From positions 1 through 21,206 of the forward strand of contig DATLBT010000128.1 in the NCBI GenBank assembly GCA_035526825.1: 21,206 nt of DNA, read 5' to 3'. Positions within the stretch are counted from its first letter, which is position 1; each line of letters opens with the position of its first letter. Source of the DNA: JACPFV01 sp035526825 (lineage in GTDB: Bacteria > Pseudomonadota > Gammaproteobacteria > Nevskiales > Nevskiaceae). The notes beneath the pieces are model-generated. The model made no database searches. It had not been told where the DNA came from and worked only from the letters and a program-made list of their open reading frames with translations. This document shows positions 14,098 through 20,750 of the stretch, in pieces. The position numbers and the translations under genes are program-made.

Positions 14098-16073
14098 GCG
14101 CGCTCCTGCACCGACTTCGGATACTTGGATGCGCAGCAACCCGCCAGCGGATCGCTCTGCCCCGGCGGCGTCGCCGGCCGCGGGCAGGTCGCACCCGCCG
14201 CGGCGCACTGGTAGGCGTGCCAGCGGCAACTCGGGTTCTGCACGATGCGCGCGTAGTAAAACGCCGGCTGCGCCGCGTCGAAGGCCGGGTCCTGCCAGAC
14301 GGTGCACAGCGCGTCGAAGCCCGCGCCGGCGGTTTCACACGTCGTCTCGTTCACGCTCGCACCGTTGTTGGCGTCGCCTGCGACCTCGAACACCTGCTCC
14401 TGCGGATCGCCGTTTGCGTCGACCCAACCCTTGACGATCTGCACGCGCTGCAGCGGCAGGCCCGCCTCGCCTTCAGCGCCCGGATCGCGCAGCGCCGACA
14501 CCGCGAAGCGCGGCTTGCGCCCGGCTGGCGCCGGCGATGCGAGGTCGCCGCCCATCGGCACGCCGAGGCCGTAGCCGTGCGCGACGAAATTGCCGCTTCC
14601 GCACATATCCGAAGGAAGATCCCAGCCGCCGAAGAACCGCACCACCATGCGTGGGCCGCTGGTGCCGTAGGCCTCGCGCCGGCGCATGGCGTCGTACAAG
14701 GACTCGCGCGTGTTCTGCTCGGCCCACAGCACGGCGAGGCCGCCCGGGTTGTATTCAATGAGGTCGGTCAGTCCCGCCGGCATCGTGCGGTTCGGCTGCC
14801 CCGCGCCGCCATGGCCCGGGAAGCGGTCTTCCAGCACCTGCCCTGGCGCGCCGATATGCGTATCGCTCGAGCCAATGAAGCCGTACTTGAACGGGTTCTC
14901 GCCGAGCGATTGCTCGAGCACCAAGCCCTGCTTCAACGCCGCTCGCAGGAAATCGCCCTCGAGCGGCGGGTTGCTGTTCTGCAGCCGGCTGCCGGCCAGG
15001 TTGTTGTACGGCAGGATCTCGTAACCGCACAGCTCGTCGGCCGCGCTCGCGCCCTGGTTGAGGCATTCCGACTGGCCCTTGTGCTGCATGATCTCGGCCA
15101 GCGGCTCGTTGGCGCGCTTCACGCGCGCGAATTCGGCGTCGAATGGCTCGCCGCTCGGATTCGTGGTCTGGAACATGATGCCGTTCGAGAGGTTCGAGTT
15201 GTGCGGGATCGTCAGCGACTCGCAGCCGTCTTCGGCCCGGCACGTCGTGGCGAGGCCGAACCACAGGTGCTCGGGGTGCGCGGCGTCGAAGTAGCTGATC
15301 GGCAATTGCGGCACCGTCTCCGACTTGAACAGCACGTTGCGATGCCAGTTGTTCGATTCAGGGCTGCCGGTCCACTCGTAGCCGACGAACGTGGTGAAGC
15401 GGCACTCTGCGGAGCGGTCGTAGAACGCCTCGGCCGCGCGCTGCAGCTCGCCCCACGGCGTGCGCGCCGCCTCGAGGCAATCGGCGCCGCCTTCGCCGCA
15501 GTACGGCAGCCGCGGCACCTGGCTTCCGTAAGGCCCGCCCGGCGTGCCGCGCTGGGCCACCTGCGCGTTGAACGCAAGGAATGCCTGGTCTGGCTGCGCG
15601 CGGTAAAACTGGCACTCGGACGAGGTGTAGCCCGGGTACTCGGGATGGGTGCAGATCTCGGTCTCGCCGAAGAACTCCGAATGGTCGGTCACTGCCGCGA
15701 AGTCCAGCGGCCGCACCAGTTGCGTCGAGCGCAGGCCATTGCCGTCGGCGTCGTAAGGCTGCACCGGGATGCGCTCGCCGAGCGCGAGGCGGTACGCATC
15801 GTGCGGGCCTACGCGGGTGGCCTGCGTACTCGCATCGAGGGAGTACTTGGTGTGCACGTGCAGGTCGCCGAAGTAGGCGTTGCGCCCGGGGTTGCGGTCG
15901 AGGCACTGGCGCGCGACGGGGACGTCGGGCGGCGGCGCGCTGCTGCTGCAAGCGGACAATGCCAGTGTCATCCCGAGGAGCGTAGCGACGAGGGATCGCG
16001 TGCAGCTTCGGAAACGCGATCCCTCGCTGCGCTCGGGATGACACGGAGTGCGCTCGGGATGACACGGGGTCAT
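14064..16073 (-). CDS. DUF3604 lipoprotein, PHP-like metal-binding
   Basis: A 669-residue protein. The DUF3604 body shows PHP-like metal ligands: GDLHVHTKYS (H72, H74), DFAAVTDHSE (D130, H131), TIPHNSN and SSDTHIG. It is rich in cysteines, as expected of an exported protein. The ATG at 16073 overlaps the stop codon of the SDR gene (ATGA), with GGAG ten bases upstream. Lipidation would be at C42 (LSAC). Unusually, residues about 3-36, which include the positive region and half of the hydrophobic core of the signal peptide, are encoded by a REP-type repeat. The only later ATG leaves seven residues before the Cys, too short for export. The family is common in marine and steroid-degrading bacteria; activity unknown. 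Confidence 0.85.
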   Translation of the reverse strand: MTPCHPERTPCHPERSEGSRFRSCTRSLVATLLGMTLALSACSSSAPPPDVPVARQCLDRNPGRNAYFGDLHVHTKYSLDASTQATRVGPHDAYRLALGERIPVQPYDADGNGLRSTQLVRPLDFAAVTDHSEFFGETEICTHPEYPGYTSSECQFYRAQPDQAFLAFNAQVAQRGTPGGPYGSQVPRLPYCGEGGADCLEAARTPWGELQRAAEAFYDRSAECRFTTFVGYEWTGSPESNNWHRNVLFKSETVPQLPISYFDAAHPEHLWFGLATTCRAEDGCESLTIPHNSNLSNGIMFQTTNPSGEPFDAEFARVKRANEPLAEIMQHKGQSECLNQGASAADELCGYEILPYNNLAGSRLQNSNPPLEGDFLRAALKQGLVLEQSLGENPFKYGFIGSSDTHIGAPGQVLEDRFPGHGGAGQPNRTMPAGLTDLIEYNPGGLAVLWAEQNTRESLYDAMRRREAYGTSGPRMVVRFFGGWDLPSDMCGSGNFVAHGYGLGVPMGGDLASPAPAGRKPRFAVSALRDPGAEGEAGLPLQRVQIVKGWVDANGDPQEQVFEVAGDANNGASVNETTCETAGAGFDALCTVWQDPAFDAAQPAFYYARIVQNPSCRWHAYQCAAAGATCPRPATPPGQSDPLAGCCASKYPKSVQERAWTSPIWYRPS
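15966..16069. repeat. REP-type palindrome with 21-base tandem duplication, inside DUF3604 gene start
   Basis: Left arm starts tgtcatcccgagga (15966) and the right arm ends gctcgggatgaca (16043), with the inner arms gggatcgcgt and acgcgatccc. The last part is duplicated in tandem: 16028-16048 and 16049-16069 match at 20 of 21 bases. Being a multiple of three, the duplication keeps the frame and produces the doubled PCHPER peptide. Confidence 0.9.
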
Positions 16074-16846
16074 GACTTGTTTACTCCTGCTGCCGACAGG
16101 AACGCCGGACGCTCGCCGCCGCCGTGCAGCACCAGGTTCGTGCCCGAGGCATAGGCAGCGCCCTTCGACGCAAGCCACACGCAGGCGTCGCCGATTTCTG
16201 CCGGATCGGCGAGCCGTCCCGCCGGCACCGTCGCGGCCACTGCGGCGATTCCCGTGGCATCGCCGTAATGCAGCTCGGATTGCTCCGTCTCCACCAGCCC
16301 CGGACTGATCGCGACGACGCGCACCTTCGGCGCCCACTCGACCGCGAGTGACTGCACCAGGCTCAGCACGCCCGCCTTCGCCGCGCCATACGCCGCCGTG
16401 CCCGGGCTCGGCCGCAGCGCCGACACCGAGCCGATGAACTCGATCACGCCGCCTTGCGCCTGCTGCTGCATCAACGCGTTGGCCTTCTGCGCAAGGTGCA
16501 GCGGCGCAAGCAGGTTGAGCTGGATGATCGCGTCGTGGAAGCGCGGCGAGGCGCGATCGGCCATCGCGTGCGGCGACCCGCCGGCGTTGTTGACCAGCAC
16601 GTCGAGCCGGCCGAAGCGCGACTGGATTGTCTCGAACAGCTGCTCGACCGCTTTTACATCGCGCACGTCGGCGCGCAGGAAGTTGGCCTTGCGCGTGCCG
16701 GCGGCCGGCGCATCGGCCGGTGGCTCGCGGCCACAGGCAATCACGGTGCACCCGTCCGCGAGGAAGCGCTCGCTGATGCCACGGCCGACACCCTTGGCGC
16801 CGCCGGTCACCAGCACGACGCGTTGCTCGCTCACGACAGGTAACAC
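16070..16846 (-). CDS. Short-chain dehydrogenase/reductase, first gene of minus-strand operon
   Basis: A 258-residue classical SDR. It has the cofactor motif TGGAKGVG, the structural NNAGG, the active-site Ser in FIGSVSAL, and YGAAK as YxxxK. The C-terminal SGTNLVLHGGG is typical of the family. The start is GTG at 16846 with AAGGAG eight bases upstream. Its stop overlaps the start of the DUF3604 gene. It is divergent from the meta-cleavage operon across 118 bases. A hydroxysteroid or acyl-CoA dehydrogenase role in steroid degradation is plausible; the sequence alone does not set the substrate. Confidence 0.85.
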   Translation of the reverse strand: MLPVVSEQRVVLVTGGAKGVGRGISERFLADGCTVIACGREPPADAPAAGTRKANFLRADVRDVKAVEQLFETIQSRFGRLDVLVNNAGGSPHAMADRASPRFHDAIIQLNLLAPLHLAQKANALMQQQAQGGVIEFIGSVSALRPSPGTAAYGAAKAGVLSLVQSLAVEWAPKVRVVAISPGLVETEQSELHYGDATGIAAVAATVPAGRLADPAEIGDACVWLASKGAAYASGTNLVLHGGGERPAFLSAAGVNKS

Positions 16847-16964
16847 CCGTTTTTCTCCTTGCCGGCATCCTAAGCCCTTGATGCAGCGGCCCCTTACTCC
16901 AAAAGGACGAAGCTAGGTTCGGGGGGCTGCGGGAGCATGCTGCGCGCCCCAACGACAGCCCTCG
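16847..16964. promoter_or_regulatory. Divergent intergenic region between SDR operon and meta-cleavage operon
   Basis: This 118-base gap must drive both the seven-gene minus-strand operon and the hsaD operon. I saw no convincing promoter boxes or operator palindrome. The ribosome binding site for the SDR gene (AAGGAG, minus strand) is clear; the one for the hydrolase is weak. Confidence 0.4.
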
Positions 16965-17801
16965 ATGCCCGATTCAGCCGGCAAGCCGGTGCCTGAAGGC
17001 CGCTACGTGCAGCTGGCCAACGGCCGGCGTGTTCATTACCTGGACCAAGGTCAGGGTCCGGTCGTGGTGTTCCTGCACGGCTCGGGCAACGGTGCCTGCG
17101 GGTACAGCAACTTCAAGGGCAACTACCCGGCCATCGCGGCGGCGGGTTATCGCGTCATCGTTCCGGACCTCATCGGCTTCGGTTATTCCGACAAGCCGGC
17201 AGACGTCGAGTACCCGCTGTCATTTTTCATCGAGTGCGTGAAGCAGGCGCTCGACGTCATCGGTGTCGAAAGGTACACGCTGCTCGGCAACTCGCTGGGT
17301 GGTGCGGTGGCGCTGGGTTTCGCGCTGGCGCATCCGCAGAACGTGGAGCGCCTCGTGCTGATGGCGCCGGGCGGGCTCAATGACCTGCCCGACTACCTCG
17401 CGATGCCCGGCATGAAGGCCATGTTCGAGACCTTCAGCGGCGGGCCGCTGACCGTGGAGTCGATGCGCGCGTTTTTCCTGAAAGCCTTCGTGGTGAACCC
17501 CGACGTCGTCGACGACCAACTGGTGCGCGAGCGCCACGCGCTGATGCAGCTGCAGAACCCACAGGTCATGAAGACCATGAAGGTCCCGAACCTGACCGAG
17601 CGCCTCGGCGAGATTACGTGCCCGGCGCTGACGCTGTGGGGACTGAACGAAAACATGATGCCGGAGAGCGGGATCCTGCGACTGGCGAAGGGGCTCAGGA
17701 ACGGGCGGATGGTGCTGGTGCCGAACTGCGGGCACTGGGTGATGATCGAGCACCGGGAGTTGTTCAACCGGCTGGTGATCGATTTCCTGAGGCATGGCTA
17801 A
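16965..17801 (+). CDS. hsaD: Meta-cleavage product hydrolase, HsaD/TesD-like alpha/beta hydrolase
   Basis: A 278-residue alpha/beta hydrolase. It has the oxyanion HGSGNG motif at 39-44, nucleophile S110 in GNSLGG, and catalytic H257 in GHW, with an MCP-hydrolase-like end (FNRLVIDFL). HsaD cleaves the C-C bond of 4,9-DSHA, the ring-A meta-cleavage product, to release 2-hydroxyhexa-2,4-dienoate and the CD-ring acid. The third triad member is normally the Asp of WGRxDR; here the segment reads WGLNENMMP, so E229 takes its place. The gene heads the operon with hydratase, aldehyde dehydrogenase and aldolase, which fixes its pathway. The ring-cleaving dioxygenase (HsaC) is not adjacent. Confidence 0.85.
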   Translation: MPDSAGKPVPEGRYVQLANGRRVHYLDQGQGPVVVFLHGSGNGACGYSNFKGNYPAIAAAGYRVIVPDLIGFGYSDKPADVEYPLSFFIECVKQALDVIGVERYTLLGNSLGGAVALGFALAHPQNVERLVLMAPGGLNDLPDYLAMPGMKAMFETFSGGPLTVESMRAFFLKAFVVNPDVVDDQLVRERHALMQLQNPQVMKTMKVPNLTERLGEITCPALTLWGLNENMMPESGILRLAKGLRNGRMVLVPNCGHWVMIEHRELFNRLVIDFLRHG

Positions 17802-17824
17802 ATGCGTGCCAACGCGAGCGCCGC

Positions 17825-17906
17825 TGTCATCCCGAGCGCAGCGAGGGATCGCGTTCGAATGGCGCCCCGCTTCGGGACGCGATTCCTCGCTTCGCTCGGA
17901 ATGACA
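17825..17906. repeat. REP-type palindrome, TGTCATCCCGA family, between hsaD and hsaE
   Basis: The arms 17825-17854 and 17877-17906 are inverted copies over 30 bases with three mismatches. It occupies most of the 110-base gap within the operon and ends five bases before the hydratase GTG. Its 3' end (acaggga) overlaps what little ribosome binding site that start has. Confidence 0.92.
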
Positions 17907-17911
17907 GGGAC

Positions 17912-18709
17912 GTGAGCCTCTCCCCTGCCCTCATCGACACCCTTGGTGACGAGCTGTTCGCCGCGCTGCGCGGTCGCCGCGTGCTCGAGCCGCTGACGAC
18001 TCGCGAGCCGGGCATCGATATCGCCGACGCCTACCAGGTCTCGCTGCGCTTCCTGGAAAAGCGCAAGGCGCAAGGCGAGAAGGTCGTCGGCAAGAAGATC
18101 GGCGTGACCTCCAAGCCCGTGCAGGACATGCTCGGCGTTCACCAGCCGGACTTCGGCTTCCTGCTCGACACCATGCATGTGACGGATGGCGCGACGTTGT
18201 CGCTGGCGAAGCACCAGCTGATCCAGCCTCGCGCCGAAGGCGAGATCGCGTTTGTCCTCAAGAAGGACCTGCGCGGCCCCGGCGTCACCGAAAAAATGGT
18301 GCTCGACGCCACCGACTACGTCAGCGCCTGCTTCGAGATCGTCGACTCGCGCATCCGCGACTGGAAGATCAAGATCCAGGACACCGTCGCCGACAACGCA
18401 TCGTGCGGCGTGTTCGTGCTCGGCCGCGAGCGTGTGAAACCCGCTGCGCTGGACCTCGCCGCCGTGAAAATGGAGATCCGCAAGAACGGCACGCACGCCG
18501 CCGCTGGCATCGGCGCCGCGGTGCAGGGTCACCCCGCCACCGCGGTTGCGTGGCTCGCCAACACGCTCGGTGAGCGCGGCATCCCGTTCCTGGCTGGCGA
18601 GATCATCCTGTCCGGCTCGCTGGCACCACTGCTGCCGGCGGTGCCCGGCGACCGGTTTGAGATGACGCTCGCCGGGATCGGCGGGGCGTCAGTGTCCTTC
18701 ATGGAGTGA
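17912..18709 (+). CDS. hsaE: 2-hydroxypenta/hexadienoate hydratase, HsaE/MhpD-like
   Basis: A 265-residue member of the hydratase/decarboxylase family. Metal ligands are E109 and E111 in RAEGEIAF and E142 in FEIVDSRI, with GKKIGVTS at 60-67 and a GDRFEMTLAGIG end. HsaE adds water to 2-hydroxyhexa-2,4-dienoate, giving 4-hydroxy-2-oxohexanoate. The start GTG at 17912 follows a REP element, and the only upstream purine run (aggga) is too close for a good ribosome binding site. No better in-frame start exists downstream near the conserved N-terminus. Its stop is followed directly by the aldehyde dehydrogenase. Confidence 0.88.
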   Translation: MSLSPALIDTLGDELFAALRGRRVLEPLTTREPGIDIADAYQVSLRFLEKRKAQGEKVVGKKIGVTSKPVQDMLGVHQPDFGFLLDTMHVTDGATLSLAKHQLIQPRAEGEIAFVLKKDLRGPGVTEKMVLDATDYVSACFEIVDSRIRDWKIKIQDTVADNASCGVFVLGRERVKPAALDLAAVKMEIRKNGTHAAAGIGAAVQGHPATAVAWLANTLGERGIPFLAGEIILSGSLAPLLPAVPGDRFEMTLAGIGGASVSFME

Positions 18710-18711
18710 AC

Positions 18712-19590
18712 GTGAAAAAGATCCGCTGCGCGATGATCGGGTCCGGCAACATCGGTACCGATCTCATGTACAAGCTCAAGCGCTCGAAGGTGCTTGAGCC
18801 GGTGTGGATGGTCGGCATCGACGCGAAGTCCGAAGGTCTTGCGCTCGCCAAGAAGCATGGCCTCAAAACCACTGCCAAGGGTGTCGACGGGCTCCTGCCC
18901 TACATCAAGGCCGACAACATCCGCATCGCCTTCGACGCAACATCGGCCTACGTCCACAAGGCCAACTCAGACAAGCTGACGAAGCTCGGCGTGAAGGTGA
19001 TCGACCTGACCCCGGCTGCGATCGGCCCCTACTGCGTGCCACCGGTGAACCTGAAGCAGCACCTCGGCGCCAATGAGCCGAACGTCAACATGGTCTCGTG
19101 CGGCGGCCAGGCAACCATCCCGATGGTCTACGCGGTGTCGCGCGTGCAGAGCGTGAAGTACGGCGAGATCGTCGCGACCGTCGCCAGCAAGTCAGTCGGT
19201 CCCGGCACGCGCAAGAACATCGACGAGTTCACGCGCACCACCGCCGACGGCGTGAAGAAGGTCGGCGGCGCGCGTGAGGGCAAGGCGATCATCGTGATCA
19301 ACCCGGCCGACCCGCCGCTGATCATGCGCGACACCATCCACTGCCTGACCGACGAGGCGCCGAGGCAGGCCGAAATCACCCGGTCCGTGCACGAGATGAT
19401 CAAGGAAGTGCAGAAGTACGTGCCGGGCTACGTGCTGAAGAACGGACCGGTGTTCGACGGCAATCGGGTGACCGTGTACATGGAAGTCGCGGGGCTGGGC
19501 GATTACCTGCCGAAGTACGCGGGGAACCTGGACATCATGACTGCGTCGGCGGCGCGGACGGCGGAGATGTTTGCGGAGGAGATGCAGTGA
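18712..19590 (+). CDS. hsaG: Acylating aldehyde dehydrogenase, HsaG/MhpF-like
   Basis: A 292-residue enzyme with NAD-binding GSGNIGTD at 10-17, catalytic C130 in VNMVSCGGQA, and the family end of NADH-dependent acetaldehyde/propanal dehydrogenases. HsaG oxidises propanal released by the aldolase to propionyl-CoA. I chose GTG at 18712 because GGAG lies five bases upstream, overlapping the previous stop region; GTG at 18706 would add two residues. It overlaps the aldolase start by four bases (GTGA), consistent with the tight complex in which the aldehyde is channelled between the two enzymes. Confidence 0.93.
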   Translation: MKKIRCAMIGSGNIGTDLMYKLKRSKVLEPVWMVGIDAKSEGLALAKKHGLKTTAKGVDGLLPYIKADNIRIAFDATSAYVHKANSDKLTKLGVKVIDLTPAAIGPYCVPPVNLKQHLGANEPNVNMVSCGGQATIPMVYAVSRVQSVKYGEIVATVASKSVGPGTRKNIDEFTRTTADGVKKVGGAREGKAIIVINPADPPLIMRDTIHCLTDEAPRQAEITRSVHEMIKEVQKYVPGYVLKNGPVFDGNRVTVYMEVAGLGDYLPKYAGNLDIMTASAARTAEMFAEEMQ

Positions 19591-20723
19591 AGAAGATTAA
19601 AGGAATCGCGGCCAGGGCCGCTCCCACAAAGGCAAAGAGGGCCAAGGCCGCTCCCACAAAAGCCAGGACAGTGCCCTATGCGCCGATGGATTTGCGCGGC
19701 GTGAAGATCAAGCTGCACGACATGTCGCTGCGGGATGGCATGCATCCGAAGCGGCACCTCATCAGCATTGACCAGATGAAGGCGATCAGTCGTGGCCTCG
19801 ACGAGGCCGGCGTGCCGCTGATCGAGGTCACGCATGGCGATGGCCTGGGCGGCGCATCGGTGAACTACGGCTTCCCCGCCGCGAGCGACGAGGAATACCT
19901 GCGCGCGGTAATCCCGGGGCTGAAGAAAGCGAAAGTCTCGGCGCTGCTCCTGCCGGGGATCGGCACCGTGGACCACCTGCGTATGGCGAAAGATTGCGGC
20001 GTCCAGACGATCCGCGTGGCGACGCACTGCACCGAGGCCGACGTCAGCGAGCAGCACATCGCGCTCGGCCGCAAGCTCGGCATGGACACGGTCGGCTTCC
20101 TGATGATGGCGCACATGGTCGAGCCGAAAAAGATCGTCGAGCAGGCGCTGCTGATGGAGTCTTACGGCGCCAACTGCCTTTACGTGACCGACTCCGCCGG
20201 CTACATGCTGCCCGACGACGTCTACGCGCGCATCAAGGCACTGCGCGATGCGGCGAAGCCGACCACCGAGATCGGTTTCCACGGCCACCACAACCTGTCG
20301 ATGGGCATCGGCAACTCGCTCGCGGCCATCGCTGCCGGTGCGCGGCGCATCGATTGCGCCTGCGGCGGCATGGGCGCCGGCGCGGGCAACACGCCGCTCG
20401 AGGTGTTCGTCGCGGTGTGCAACCGGATGGGCATCAAGACCGGCGTCGACGTCTTCAAGATCAGCGACGTCGCCGAGGACCTGGTCACGCCGATCATGGA
20501 TTTTCCCGTGCGCATCGACCGCAACTCGTTGACACTGGGCTACGCCGGCGTCTACTCCTCGTTCCTGCTGTTCGCCAAGCGCGCCGAGGCCAAGTACGGT
20601 GTCTCCGCGCGCGAGATACTGCTCGAACTGGGGCGCCGGAAGATGGTCGGCGGCCAGGAAGACATGATCGAGGACACGGCGATCACGATGGCGCGTGAGA
20701 AGGGGCTGAAGCCCGCCGCCTAG
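19587..20723 (+). CDS. hsaF: 4-hydroxy-2-oxovalerate/hexanoate aldolase, HsaF/MhpE-like, with REP-encoded N-terminal extension
   Basis: A 378-residue HMGL-type aldolase, against about 335-345 usual. Core motifs are SLRDGMH (R49, D50) and GFHGHHNLSMGIGNS (H231, H233), which bind the metal and substrate. HsaF cleaves 4-hydroxy-2-oxohexanoate to pyruvate and propanal. The start GTG at 19587 is backed by ggagga (19575-19580), six bases upstream, and overlaps the hsaG stop. The first about 33 residues (two repeats of the AAPTKA type) come from tandem REP units and have no counterpart in the family; an internal ATG at 19686 (MDLRG) lies close to the conserved core but lacks a good ribosome binding site. 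Confidence 0.92.
   Translation: MKKIKGIAARAAPTKAKRAKAAPTKARTVPYAPMDLRGVKIKLHDMSLRDGMHPKRHLISIDQMKAISRGLDEAGVPLIEVTHGDGLGGASVNYGFPAASDEEYLRAVIPGLKKAKVSALLLPGIGTVDHLRMAKDCGVQTIRVATHCTEADVSEQHIALGRKLGMDTVGFLMMAHMVEPKKIVEQALLMESYGANCLYVTDSAGYMLPDDVYARIKALRDAAKPTTEIGFHGHHNLSMGIGNSLAAIAAGARRIDCACGGMGAGAGNTPLEVFVAVCNRMGIKTGVDVFKISDVAEDLVTPIMDFPVRIDRNSLTLGYAGVYSSFLLFAKRAEAKYGVSAREILLELGRRKMVGGQEDMIEDTAITMAREKGLKPAA
19610..19660. repeat. Tandem REP units (GGCCGCTCCCACA family) in the hsaF N-terminal coding region
   Basis: Units at 19610-19630 and 19640-19660 match at 20 of 21 bases (ggccagggccgctcccacaa-type), spaced exactly 30 bases apart, so they encode two in-frame 10-residue peptides (ARAAPTKAKR and AKAAPTKART). 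Confidence 0.93.
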
Positions 20724-20750
20724 CCAGGTTGTTCTCCCAGGGAGGAGAGG

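Noticed and set aside
1202..17906. Recurrent TGTCATCCCGA repeats considered as a CRISPR array or IS ends
   Set aside because: Copies are kilobases apart, each is an inverted pair, and there are no regular spacers or transposase genes between them; they fit REP elements.
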